Source: Lachnospiraceae bacterium
GTDB taxonomy: Bacteria > Bacillota > Clostridia > Lachnospirales > Lachnospiraceae
Direction of reading: 5' to 3'
Assembly: GCA_015057635.1 (NCBI GenBank)
Contig: SVEB01000080.1
Coordinates: 1 to 37,761 of the forward strand
Length of the DNA stretch: 37,761 bases
The notes below the pieces were generated by a model, which worked only from the letters and a program-made list of their open reading frames with translations, did not search any database and was not told where the DNA came from. Of this stretch, positions 7,922-15,787 are shown piece after piece; within the stretch, counting starts at the first letter, position 1; each line of letters opens with the position of its first letter. A program made the position numbers and the translations under genes.

Positions 7922-9115
7922 GTGAAGAAATGGAATAGAAGGCTTGCAATCTGGCTTGTGGTGCTTATGATGACAGGCAGCATGGCGTTAGTGGGATGTA
8001 GCAAGAGTAATACAGACAGTATACAGAGTACGGAACAAAGCAAGGATACAACAGAGGGGGCAGGAAGTTCCACGGTGACGGTTACCTTAAGCAAGGAAGC
8101 ACAGAGTGCTGTGGATGAGAAGTTAAAAAAATATCAGTCTCAGCTAGTAGCGACCATCGGAGAGAATGAGCTTTATATGGATGAGATGTTATTTTACATC
8201 ATTTACTATGAAGCACAGGGCGATTACGAGGATTATTATAATCAGGTGTATAACGGCATTGAGGACTATTTCTGGGATATGACCAATGAAGAGGGCATAA
8301 CGATGCGGGAACAGTTAAAGCAGTATGCATTAGATGCTGCAATCTGCAATGTGATCTATGCCGACCAGGCAAGAAAGGCAGGATATACGCTATCAGAAGA
8401 AGAAATCGCTGCGAATAAAGCGACGGTGGAGACAATACTAAGCGGTTACACCGAAGATCAGATCGTGCAGGCTGGTCTTGCAAGAGAGGCGCTGTTAAAA
8501 TCCTATGAGACCTTAACCTTAAGCGCAAAGTATTCCGGACAGGTGGAAAGCGAGCTGTTAGCGGATATCAATGAGGAAGAGATCAAAGCAGGAATTCGTA
8601 AAGAAGACTATGAGGAATATGAGACAGAGTATCTATTTCTATCCACATCCGCTTATGATGAGAACATGAACGCTGTTGAGCTTTCCGAGGAAGAGTTAAG
8701 CCAAAAGTATGCAATTATGGAAGAAGCCTATGCAATGATTGAATCCGGTATGGAATTTGATAAAGTACAAGAAAAGCTTTCCAAGAAGGCAGATGTGAAG
8801 TATTCCGAAAGAAGCTTTAATCCATCCGATACCATGTATGAGGATGCTTATGTAGAAGCAGCAGAGGTGCTTTCCGATGGGGAATACAGCCCGATTGTAA
8901 GAAGCAATTATGGTTATTATATCGTGAAAATGATCGATAAAGCATCGAAAGAAAGCTATGAACAGGCTATTACCGATGCGGTAAGCGCGAAGGTAGAAGA
9001 ACTTTATGATGCGAATTATGATACTCTTTTAGAATCTTATCCGGTTGTCATCAACCATGAGGTATGGGATGCTGTTGAGATGGGAACGTTCACTTTGCGT
9101 CCATACGAAGAATAG
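7922..9115 (+). CDS. PrsA/SurA-like peptidyl-prolyl isomerase lipoprotein
   Basis: A 397-residue exported lipoprotein. GTG 7922 follows AGGAG by 7 bases and opens a signal peptide (MKKWNRRLAIWLVVL, then SMALVGC) whose lipobox Cys is near residue 26. A Ser/Thr-rich tether leads to an alpha-helical chaperone-like region (about 60-220, rich in EEEIAAN type helices). A parvulin-like domain follows at about 225-350, with EYETEYLFLSTS, MIESGMEFDKVQEKLS and the terminal motif SPIVRSNYGYYIVKM. It probably helps fold secreted proteins at the outer face of the membrane. It has its own promoter and terminator, so it is monocistronic. Isomerase activity is inferred from the fold and unproven. Confidence 0.8.
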   Translation: MKKWNRRLAIWLVVLMMTGSMALVGCSKSNTDSIQSTEQSKDTTEGAGSSTVTVTLSKEAQSAVDEKLKKYQSQLVATIGENELYMDEMLFYIIYYEAQGDYEDYYNQVYNGIEDYFWDMTNEEGITMREQLKQYALDAAICNVIYADQARKAGYTLSEEEIAANKATVETILSGYTEDQIVQAGLAREALLKSYETLTLSAKYSGQVESELLADINEEEIKAGIRKEDYEEYETEYLFLSTSAYDENMNAVELSEEELSQKYAIMEEAYAMIESGMEFDKVQEKLSKKADVKYSERSFNPSDTMYEDAYVEAAEVLSDGEYSPIVRSNYGYYIVKMIDKASKESYEQAITDAVSAKVEELYDANYDTLLESYPVVINHEVWDAVEMGTFTLRPYEE

Positions 9116-9125
9116 ACAGATTGGA

Positions 9126-9173
9126 ATAGTAGTGCGCAGTATGCACATAGTGTATATTGCGTGCTATTTTTTT
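9126..9173 (+). terminator. Terminator after the foldase gene
   Basis: ATAG at 9126-9129 and TGCGCAGTATGCAC pair with GTGTATATTGCGTG and CTAT, with several G-T pairs and a 3-base bulge, followed by seven T. The G-T pairs make sense only in plus-strand RNA. azlC starts 25 bases later, so some readthrough may serve azlCD. Confidence 0.7.
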
Positions 9174-9197
9174 AACATTTATGAGAGGAGTTAAGAT

Positions 9198-9926
9198 GTG
9201 AAAACAGGACGGGAAGCATTTACATATGGTTGGAAGAGAGGGATACCGATCGCATTAGGATATATACCGGTTTCCTTTACGTTTGGATTTATGGCGGTAT
9301 CAGGAGGACTGCCGGCTTGGCTGGTCATCTTTATCTCGCTGTCCAATCTTACATCGGCAGGACAGTTTGCAGGCACGAATCTGATTATAGGAGGCGCAGG
9401 ATTAGTAGAGATTATGTTAACCACCTTTGTCATCAATATTCGATATATGCTGATGTCATTATCAATCTCACAGAAAATTGAGCCGGGGATGAGCCTTATA
9501 AAACGCATGATCTTTGCATTTGGAATTACGGATGAGACATTCTCGGTTGCTTCCATGGAGTCAGGAAGGCTTTCCTTTTCCTATCTAGTGGGACTGATTT
9601 TGGCGCCGATTGCGGGATGGAGTCTCGGAACGACCATGGGTGCGCTGATTACAAAGGCGATGCCGGATTCTCTTGCCATGGCGATGGGAATTGCCTTATA
9701 TGCCATGTTTATCGCGATTATCATTCCGCCGATGAAGAAATCAAGACCGGTCGTATTAGTGGTAGGAATTTCGGTTTTGGTAACCTGTCTGCTTTACTAT
9801 GTGCCGTTCTTTTCCTTTATCTCATCTGGATTTCGAGTGATTATGGCAACGGTTGTGGCAGCCGCCTTCGGAGCAGGATTATTCCCGGCAGAAGAAAAGG
9901 AGGAAAAAGAAGATGTTAGATATTAA
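9198..9926 (+). CDS. azlC: AzlC family branched-chain amino acid exporter, large subunit
   Basis: A 242-residue membrane protein that with AzlD exports branched-chain amino acids or their analogues. The start is GTG 9198, 7 bases after GAGGAG, giving MKTGREAFTYGWKRGIPIAL. The family signature PVSFTFGFMAV follows and then about seven hydrophobic segments: the conserved LTSAGQFAG loop, the NIRYMLMSLS region and the FGITDETFSV loop. The C-terminus is a lysine/glutamate tail. azlD overlaps it by 14 bases. Its presence between leu and ilv genes suits overflow control of branched-chain amino acids, but no shared regulator is visible. Confidence 0.9.
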   Translation: MKTGREAFTYGWKRGIPIALGYIPVSFTFGFMAVSGGLPAWLVIFISLSNLTSAGQFAGTNLIIGGAGLVEIMLTTFVINIRYMLMSLSISQKIEPGMSLIKRMIFAFGITDETFSVASMESGRLSFSYLVGLILAPIAGWSLGTTMGALITKAMPDSLAMAMGIALYAMFIAIIIPPMKKSRPVVLVVGISVLVTCLLYYVPFFSFISSGFRVIMATVVAAAFGAGLFPAEEKEEKEDVRY

Positions 9927-10224
9927 ACATGCGTTTCTTGCCGTGCTTTTAATGGCACTTGTCACATACATACCCCGAGTCCTTCCGGTATCCATCGTAA
10001 GGCGTCAGATTCAGTCTAAATACATAAAATCATTTTTATATTATGTCCCATTTGCCGTGCTGGGAGCACTTACTTTTCCGAATGTATTTTATGCGACAGG
10101 CAGTATTCTCACAGCGGTGGCAGGTGTTGTCGTGGCACTTATTTTGGCAGGAAGGGAAAAGAGCCTGGCAGTTGTTGCCATGGGAAGCATTCTTACGGTA
10201 TTTGTGCTGGAACTGTTTTTGTAA
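9913..10224 (+). CDS. azlD: AzlD family branched-chain amino acid exporter, small subunit
   Basis: A 103-residue protein with about four membrane segments. ATG 9913 (MLDIKHAFLAVLLMALVTYI) is chosen because AAGGAGG lies about 9 bases before it, inside the end of azlC. The longer frame from 9853 starts deep in azlC without a ribosome site. The family pattern TYIPRVLP, then a short KYIKSFLYYVPFAVLGAL stretch, is clear. It is the obligate small partner of AzlC. The overlap implies translational coupling. No convincing terminator follows; the next operon has its own strong promoter 75 bases on. Confidence 0.9.
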   Translation: MLDIKHAFLAVLLMALVTYIPRVLPVSIVRRQIQSKYIKSFLYYVPFAVLGALTFPNVFYATGSILTAVAGVVVALILAGREKSLAVVAMGSILTVFVLELFL

Positions 10225-10298
10225 CAACAAGCGGTTCTTAAAAGAATTTCCCACATCCAAAAGGGAGCGAAAAGCGAGGAATGCTTTATTATTTAAGA

Positions 10299-10327
10299 TT
10301 GACAATGTTACCATATAGTAATATACT
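10299..10327 (+). promoter_or_regulatory. Promoter of the marR-MATE operon
   Basis: TTGACA at 10299-10304, a 17-base spacer and TATACT at 10322-10327: almost consensus, so strong unless repressed. Confidence 0.85.
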
Positions 10328-10339
10328 ATGCCGTAGTAT
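10315..10339 (+). promoter_or_regulatory. Overlapping palindromes at the -10 box, probable MarR operator
   Basis: Two inverted repeats share one half. ATAGTA-ATA-TACTAT (10315-10329) spans the -10 box, and ATACTA-TGCCG-TAGTAT (10323-10339) covers the -10 and start region. A bound dimer would block polymerase. The next gene is a MarR regulator, so autorepression is the simplest reading. The alternative is chance symmetry in AT-rich sequence, which the second 17-bp palindrome makes unlikely. Confidence 0.6.
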
Positions 10340-10389
10340 TCCAAAAGCCAAAGAGATTATAGGATACAGTGGACGAGGGAGGAAACAAT

Positions 10390-10824
10390 TTGGAAATTCA
10401 TCCAGTAGGTATTGTAATAGCACAAATTAAACAGCTTCAGGCAAGACATGTAAGTCGTCTGATTAAAGAGCAGATTGGTTCCCACAGCCTGAATGGAGCA
10501 CAGTTTAATATTCTGTATGAGCTATGGCGTGAAGATGATATTACAATCAGTGAGTTAAGCTATCGCACCAAGTTAGCCAATACGACTCTGACAACCATGT
10601 TAGACCGTCTTGAGAAGATGGGCTATATAACAAGGAAGTCTAATCCAAATGACCGCAGGGAAATTCGGATTATATTAAAGGAAGAGTGTGAAGAGCTAAA
10701 AGATCAGTATAGTGAAATCAGCAGAATTATGCAAAGCGTAAACTTTAAAGGTTTTACAGAGGAAGAGGAAAAGCAGCTGCGGGGATATCTTGACCGCATA
10801 AAACATAACTTAGAAGAGTTCTAA
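10390..10824 (+). CDS. MarR family transcriptional regulator
   Basis: About 144 residues with a winged-helix domain at about 35-105: QFNILYELWREDDITISELS, then LANTTLTTMLDRLEKMGYI (recognition helix), then the wing SNPNDRREIRIIL with the family's conserved Asp-Arg-Arg. I prefer the TTG start at 10390 (giving LEIHPVGIVIAQIK) because GGGAGG ends 7 bases before it; the GTG at 10369 would place that site inside the gene. It lies 20 bases ahead of a MATE exporter on the same strand and probably represses both through the promoter palindromes. Family is certain and inducer unknown. Confidence 0.9.
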   Translation: MEIHPVGIVIAQIKQLQARHVSRLIKEQIGSHSLNGAQFNILYELWREDDITISELSYRTKLANTTLTTMLDRLEKMGYITRKSNPNDRREIRIILKEECEELKDQYSEISRIMQSVNFKGFTEEEEKQLRGYLDRIKHNLEEF

Positions 10825-10844
10825 AAAAATGGAGACGAATGACT

Positions 10845-12230
10845 ATGGAGAATATACAAGCTAGAAAAGATGAGAAACTTGGAACTGCTCCGGTTGGAAA
10901 GCTGATTTTAAGCCTTGCCCTTCCGGCAGTAGCAGCACAGTTAGTAAATGTACTTTATAACATTGTAGACAGAATGTATATCGGACATATTCCGGAAGTT
11001 GGGTCAATTGCATTAACCGGTATCGGGGTGTGCTTCCCAATCTTAACGTTAATTGCCGCATTCAGTGCCTTTATCGGTGCGGGCGGAGCACCTCTTGCGG
11101 CAATTCAGCTCGGGAAGAAGAACAGAAAAGGTGCGGAGAAGATTTTAGGAAATGGTTTCACGGTTCTTCTTGGATTATCCGTAATCTTAACGATTTTTTT
11201 CTCAATTTTTAAAGAACCAATGCTGTATAAATTCGGTGCCAGCAGTGATACAATTGTATATGCATTGGAATACTTAGATATCTATTTGATCGGTACCATC
11301 TTTGTGCAGCTTGCGTTAGGCTTAAATATGTTTATTACTAGCCAGGGACAGGCAAAGGTTGCGATGCTTTCCGTTTTAATTGGCGCTGTGATTAATATCG
11401 TATTAGACCCGATCTTAATTTTCGGCCTTGATATGGGAGTAAAGGGGGCGGCTCTTGCCACAATCATCTCTCAGGCATGTTCTGCAATTTGGGTGTTAGC
11501 GTTCCTCTTTTCCAAACGTTCCGGCATCCGTATCCGTGTTGAAAATATGAAACCGGACTGGAAAGTAATCGGAGGAATTGCAGCACTCGGCGTATCTCCA
11601 TTTATTATGCAGGCAACAGAGAGCTTGATCAGCATTACTTTAAATTCAGGTCTTCAGCGTTATGGCGGAGACTTATATGTAGGTTCCATGACGATCCTAC
11701 AGAGTGTGATGCAGCTTGTGGTCATCCCGGTTATGGGACTTACACAGGGAACACAGCCGATTATCAGCTACAATTATGGGGCTGGTAATAAGGAACGTGT
11801 AAAGAAGGCATTTAAAACTATTTTAATTACCTGCGTTGCAATCACAACTCTTTGTTGTGCGATGACAATGATATTCCCAACAATGTTTGCAAAGATGTTT
11901 ACACCAAATGAGGAACTGATTGCTTTAGTTGGCAAGGTGCTTCCGATTTATATGGGCGGAATTTGGATTTTTGGTGTGCAGATGGCATGTCAGTCAGCAT
12001 TTATGGGAATGGGACAGGCGAAGATCTCTCTTTTCCTTGCTTTATTAAGAAAAGTGTTCTTACTGATCCCAATGGCATTAATTCTGCCAAGATTCTTCGG
12101 AGTGACCGGTATTTATTACTCCGAACCGATCGCCGATATCACAGCTGCCCTCGTAACCGGAACGCTCTTTCTTCTTAACTTTAAGAAGATACTTTCTAAG
12201 GGGGAGCAAACCCAGAGAATGGATGCATAA
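10845..12230 (+). CDS. MATE family efflux transporter
   Basis: A multidrug exporter of about 461 residues with twelve predicted membrane segments in two similar halves, usually driven by Na+ or H+. Typical features are LGTAPVGKLILSLALPAVAA at the start, NIVDRMYIGHI in the first helix pair, and GLTQGTQPIISYNYGAGN, the conserved MATE motif of the second half. Starts at 10839 and 10845 are both possible. The second is favoured because GGAG at 10831-10834 is only 4 bases from the first. It is transcribed with the MarR gene and closed by a two-way terminator. Substrate is unknown. Confidence 0.92.
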   Translation: MENIQARKDEKLGTAPVGKLILSLALPAVAAQLVNVLYNIVDRMYIGHIPEVGSIALTGIGVCFPILTLIAAFSAFIGAGGAPLAAIQLGKKNRKGAEKILGNGFTVLLGLSVILTIFFSIFKEPMLYKFGASSDTIVYALEYLDIYLIGTIFVQLALGLNMFITSQGQAKVAMLSVLIGAVINIVLDPILIFGLDMGVKGAALATIISQACSAIWVLAFLFSKRSGIRIRVENMKPDWKVIGGIAALGVSPFIMQATESLISITLNSGLQRYGGDLYVGSMTILQSVMQLVVIPVMGLTQGTQPIISYNYGAGNKERVKKAFKTILITCVAITTLCCAMTMIFPTMFAKMFTPNEELIALVGKVLPIYMGGIWIFGVQMACQSAFMGMGQAKISLFLALLRKVFLLIPMALILPRFFGVTGIYYSEPIADITAALVTGTLFLLNFKKILSKGEQTQRMDA

Positions 12231-12290
12231 GACGAGGGTAACGGACTGTGAATTCTGGCTGGTGTTAATTTAGCCGGCAAAAGCGGAAAG

Positions 12291-12335
12291 AAAAACAACC
12301 AGCCATTTGGCAGTGATGCCTGGCTGGTTGTTTTT
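12291..12335. terminator. Bidirectional terminator between the MATE and ABC-F genes
   Basis: A perfect 15-bp stem, AAAAACAACCAGCCA (12291-12305) against TGGCTGGTTGTTTTT (12321-12335), gives a U-tail on both strands. It serves the convergent MATE (plus) and ABC-F (minus) genes. Confidence 0.9.
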
Positions 12336-12413
12336 AATAGAATATTATTGTATAGGGAATGGACAAAACTAAGGATAAAACTAAACTTTGTCTGCCTTAC
12401 GTGTAAATACGGA

Positions 12414-14177
12414 TTACAGAAGTTTATTTACCGCTTCTAAGTCTTCGCAAAGGGTTTTCGCGAGGGTAAAATCGGTATTTTTTAAGGCTACTGCAATACG
12501 GGTTTCAAGCTGTTTTTTCTTTAATTCGTTTTCAAGGTAATCTTTGTCGAAGTGGTTTTCGTAGATCATCTTTCTGAATTTACGTGTACTCATCTTGCGG
12601 ATGGTTTTATCTTCGATTAAAAGGACATAGTCTACGCAGTTTGCTATGGTGTAGAAGTCATGAGAGATCATCAGGACTGCTCCGTTGTATTCTGCAATGG
12701 CTTCTTCTAAGGCAATCTGAGAATAGGTGTCTAAGTGGCTGGTTGGCTCGTCTAAAAGTAGAAGGTTTGCATTTCCTGCACATATTTTGGCAAGCTGAAG
12801 AAGGTTCTTCTCACCGCCAGATAGAGCAGCGATTTTCTGATTTAGGGTGCTTTCCTCAAAACCGTAAGCTGCAAGGTAGGAGCTGATTTCATCTCTTGTC
12901 TCGAATAAGGATTCCTGGAATTCATCGAGGACAGTATTGGATTCGTTTAACATTTCGCCTTGGAGCTGAGATACAAATGCCGTGTTTACGCCTTCGGCTA
13001 TTTCGATGGAGTCTTTCTTGTTGGCATAGATATCACGAAGAAGGGTTGTTTTTCCGGTACCGTTTGGTCCGATTAAGGCTACCTTGTCATGAGCGCCGAT
13101 TTCAAAGTTTACATGTTCTAATAATGTTTCTTCAAAAGCAACGGAGTAATCGTTTACCTTTAACACAGGTGCAGACTCAGCAGTTTCATCCGCATTTTCT
13201 ATATCCATGTTTACTTCTGGGAAATGGATTTTCGGCTGTCTGATATCTACGAATGGTGCTTTGATCTTGCGGGCTTCTAATCGCTCTAATAAGGATACAC
13301 GGGCATTTAAGGTGTTTCCTCTGGATGGATCGAAATAGTAGGTAGCGGCAAAGCGAAGTCTGTCTACCATATCTCGGTTACGTTCGATTTCTGCTTCCTG
13401 AGCGGTTACAATCTCCTGTAACTCTATTTTAGTCTGAAGAAGGTTGAAGTTGTAATCGATAAATCTTCCGTCAAATTCCTGAAGCTCTGTGCCTTCTAAG
13501 TGAATGATCTTATCAAAGCAGTGGTGCAGTAAGTAGCGGTTATGAGTGATTACAAGCATAGTACCCTTATGGCTGTTGATCAGATTCTTTAAGCCGTTTA
13601 AGTGTTCGAAGTCAAGGAAAACATCCGGTTCATCCATAATTATCAGATTTGGATTTGTGATCATTTCCTTGATAACCTGGATTAACTTGAACTCACCGCC
13701 GCTTAGGTTAGTAAGCAGCTGATTTTCATGTTTTCCAAGTCCTGCAACGCCTAATCGCTTTGTAATGTTGCTTTCATAATCGTCTCCGCCGATTGCGCTA
13801 AAGGCATCAAGTGTTTCCTGATAGCGCTCAAGAAGAGGCTCTAAGTCAGAGGCAGTCTCCATTTGGGTACAGATATCATTCATTTCCGTCTGGATACGTA
13901 CGAATTCTTCTGCGATATAATCAAAGACAGTAATGTCTTTTGTTTTTTCTTCCTGGGAGAACTGGCTTACATAACCGATACGACAGGATGGATCAATTAT
14001 TATTTTTCCATCATACATATAGTCATCCGGCTTCATGATGATGTCAATCAGTGTGCTTTTTCCGGTACCGCTGGCTCCGATAAAGGCGCAGTGCTTGCCG
14101 TTTTCTAAGGTGAAGGAGATGTTGTTGTATAGATCTTTTTGCGGGAATGAGTAGGATAGATTCTCAACTTTTATCAT
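12414..14177 (-). CDS. ABC-F family ATPase (ribosome-associated, possible antibiotic target protection)
   Basis: A 587-residue protein with two ABC ATPase domains and no membrane segments, the mark of ABC-F proteins that bind the ribosomal E site. Domain 1 has Walker A GASGTGKST, signature LSGGEFK and Walker B LIIMDEPDVFLD. Domain 2 has GPNGTGKTT, LSGGEKN and LLLLDEPTSHLD. A charged helical linker (about 235-310) lies between them and would reach the P-site tRNA. The start is the ATG at 14177, 7 bases after GAGAGG; the longer reading from 14201 runs through the upstream terminator. The leader terminator suggests induction by ribosome-targeting antibiotics. Family is firm; resistance versus translation-factor role is open. 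Confidence 0.9.
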   Translation of the reverse strand: MIKVENLSYSFPQKDLYNNISFTLENGKHCAFIGASGTGKSTLIDIIMKPDDYMYDGKIIIDPSCRIGYVSQFSQEEKTKDITVFDYIAEEFVRIQTEMNDICTQMETASDLEPLLERYQETLDAFSAIGGDDYESNITKRLGVAGLGKHENQLLTNLSGGEFKLIQVIKEMITNPNLIIMDEPDVFLDFEHLNGLKNLINSHKGTMLVITHNRYLLHHCFDKIIHLEGTELQEFDGRFIDYNFNLLQTKIELQEIVTAQEAEIERNRDMVDRLRFAATYYFDPSRGNTLNARVSLLERLEARKIKAPFVDIRQPKIHFPEVNMDIENADETAESAPVLKVNDYSVAFEETLLEHVNFEIGAHDKVALIGPNGTGKTTLLRDIYANKKDSIEIAEGVNTAFVSQLQGEMLNESNTVLDEFQESLFETRDEISSYLAAYGFEESTLNQKIAALSGGEKNLLQLAKICAGNANLLLLDEPTSHLDTYSQIALEEAIAEYNGAVLMISHDFYTIANCVDYVLLIEDKTIRKMSTRKFRKMIYENHFDKDYLENELKKKQLETRIAVALKNTDFTLAKTLCEDLEAVNKLL

Positions 14178-14199
14178 AATATTACCTCTCTGTATCATC

Positions 14200-14225
14200 A
14201 AAAAAGAGCTTATTATTATAAGCTC
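14200..14225 (-). promoter_or_regulatory. Leader terminator (attenuator) of the ABC-F gene
   Basis: Read on the minus strand, GAGCTTAT-AATA-ATAAGCTC is a perfect 8-bp hairpin followed directly by six T. It lies between the gene's promoter and its ribosome site (14185-14190). A terminator inside the leader is the design known for antibiotic-induced ABC-F genes such as vmlR. A tiny frame GTG-ACT-AAA-ATG-ACA-ATA-TAG (14250-14230) precedes it but has no obvious ribosome site. Confidence 0.65.
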
Positions 14226-14272
14226 CCCTCTATATTGTCATTTTAGTCACTTTTTTTACATTTACCGATGGT

Positions 14273-14301
14273 AGCATACCATTTTTTTTGATAAATTTCA
14301 A
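14273..14301 (-). promoter_or_regulatory. Promoter of the ABC-F gene
   Basis: On the minus strand TTGAAA (14301-14296), a 17-base spacer and TATGCT (14278-14273). Transcription would start near 14266, giving a leader of about 90 bases that contains the attenuator. Confidence 0.6.
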
Positions 14302-14324
14302 TGAAATTCTTACAGAACTGCACG

Positions 14325-14480
14325 AAAGTGAGAGTGGAGTGGGAAGGCTGTGGGGACTGGAGTGCTATGAGTTCCCAATGTTCGGACGCATGGCCGGACA
14401 AATGAAGTTCGCCATGAGCCGGACATTCGGGAACTCATAGCACTCCAGTCCCCACAGCCTTCCCACTCCACTCTCACTTT
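14325..14480 (+). repeat. LHP-A: long nested-hairpin element without tip
   Basis: The arms at 14325-14376 and 14429-14480 are a perfect 52-bp inverted repeat. Between them is the shared core: AATGTTCGGACGCATGG (14377-14393) and CCATGAGCCGGACATTC (14412-14428), joined by a short loop. The inner stem and A-loop tip of other copies are missing, and so is the satellite hairpin. The sense strand is plus. It lies between the ABC-F promoter and the 3' end of the AlkD-like gene, so unlike most copies it does not follow a same-strand gene. It is tail-to-tail with LHP-B across the AlkD-like gene. Confidence 0.85.
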
Positions 14481-14531
14481 TATCACTAGTATTGGATGGA
14501 ATATAAGTAGAATTTATAATTGATATCTAGT

Positions 14532-14573
14532 ATTTAGTATCTACTATTTAGTATCTACTATCTAGTGATTAGG
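14532..14573. repeat. 14-base AT-rich tandem repeat
   Basis: ATTTAGTATCTACT occurs twice back to back (14532-14559), followed by a third degenerate copy to 14573. It lies in the 228-base gap between LHP-A and the AlkD-like gene, which otherwise shows only AT-rich sequence without a gene. Confidence 0.6.
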
Positions 14574-14708
14574 AACAAGCAACGAGTATTTAATATCGGA
14601 AATTTGATAGATATAAATTCATGTCTAAAATCTGATATCTAAAATGGGGTATTTTACATTCAGGATTTGGTGCCTGAGAATGGAGTGTTAACATTTAGAT
14701 CTTAATAT

Positions 14709-15413
14709 TTAACGTTTCAGCATCCGGACCTGTTTCTTGGTCTCGGGAGAGACTTTGAGGGATTCCGTGATTTTTTGGAGGGCTTTATTATAGGTCTCCG
14801 TATCGAGGGTATTGGATAAGAGATAAGGCATTGTTTCGTCGGGGAACTTTACATAGCACATGGAAATTGCCCAGGCTACAGCCATTTTAACGTAGTATGC
14901 CGGATGGCTAACGGAGTCTAAGTGAGAGAGGACGGAGCTTAAGTAAGGTTCCTCAATGTAGTAATTAAGGAGCATGACCACTGCAAAGCGGACGTCGTAT
15001 TCCTTTTCAGAAGTCAGGTATGATAAAAGGAAGTCATACATCTCAGTTTTATATTGTTTCGTAATCTTAAGACCAGAGCAGAAACTATCGCATACGGACC
15101 AATTATTGATCTTTGGGACAAATGCTTGAATAAAAGGAAGCAATTCGTTAAGGGGTGCCTTTACATATCCAATCGTCATTCCCTGCAGCATAACCTCTTC
15201 CATGCTGTCATCCAAAGCAGAAGAAAGATAGCGTTTCCAATCTCCCTTAGCCAGTCGTTTTGCAATACCCCTTATGTTTGGAAGCCGTACCCCTAAAATA
15301 TTTGTAACGCCAGGCAGAAGCTTACTCGAAAACAGCCGATAATCCGGTTCCGCAAGTGCGGCCAGCTCTTCTTTGATGATAAGATTTAATTCCTTATTCT
15401 GTTCGTTATTCAT
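14709..15413 (-). CDS. AlkD-like DNA alkylation repair protein
   Basis: A 234-residue all-helical protein of the HEAT-repeat DNA glycosylase family (AlkC/AlkD). Known members remove N3- and N7-alkyl purines without flipping the base. The family landmark FVPKINNWSVCDSFCSGLK lies near residues 92-110. It is followed by helical repeats such as YDVRFAVVMLLNYYIEEPYL and AYYVKMAVAWAISMCYVKFP. The ATG has GGAGGAATA upstream. A possible promoter is at 15582-15611. It stands alone, enclosed by the convergent pair LHP-A and LHP-B. Glycosylase activity is expected from the family; I did not verify the catalytic Asp and Trp by alignment. Confidence 0.82.
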   Translation of the reverse strand: MNNEQNKELNLIIKEELAALAEPDYRLFSSKLLPGVTNILGVRLPNIRGIAKRLAKGDWKRYLSSALDDSMEEVMLQGMTIGYVKAPLNELLPFIQAFVPKINNWSVCDSFCSGLKITKQYKTEMYDFLLSYLTSEKEYDVRFAVVMLLNYYIEEPYLSSVLSHLDSVSHPAYYVKMAVAWAISMCYVKFPDETMPYLLSNTLDTETYNKALQKITESLKVSPETKKQVRMLKR

Positions 15414-15787
15414 ATTATTCCTCCAGCCTTTCTAGTGTCATTTTGTTCTATGGTCATGGAAATATATGTAGTGTATCTTCATACCTTTTAATTTTAATCC
15501 ATTCCGTTTTATTTACGTTGATTATGCCAACAGTGGTTCCATCACTATCCTTTTTACTATAAATTGTGATCTATTTAATCTATGATAATCGAATCATTCT
15601 ATATTTTTCAACAATGATTTTTTGTTATATGTATCCTATTTACTTATCATATCAATAAGACACCAGATATTCATCCCCCCTACACCTGGTCCATTATTCT
15701 TATCTTCCTAAATTACAATTCAATCACGTTCATCCATCCGCCTCACCCGAGCGAAGCAATGGGTCAACGATTCACCAGACTGGTGAT
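15414..15787. other. Gene-free interval upstream of the AlkD-like gene
   Basis: No credible gene is seen. The half nearest the gene is AT-rich. The far part (about 15670-15770) is pyrimidine-rich on plus, so purine-rich on minus, which is the 3' side of LHP-B. A short perfect hairpin TCACCAG-A-CTGGTGA lies at 15772-15786 beside the LHP-B satellite hairpin. Confidence 0.55.
15582..15611 (-). promoter_or_regulatory. Possible promoter of the AlkD-like gene
   Basis: On minus TTGAAA (15611-15606), an 18-base spacer and TATCAT (15587-15582), about 170 bases before the start. The spacing is slightly long and the surroundings are AT-rich, so this is tentative. Confidence 0.35.
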
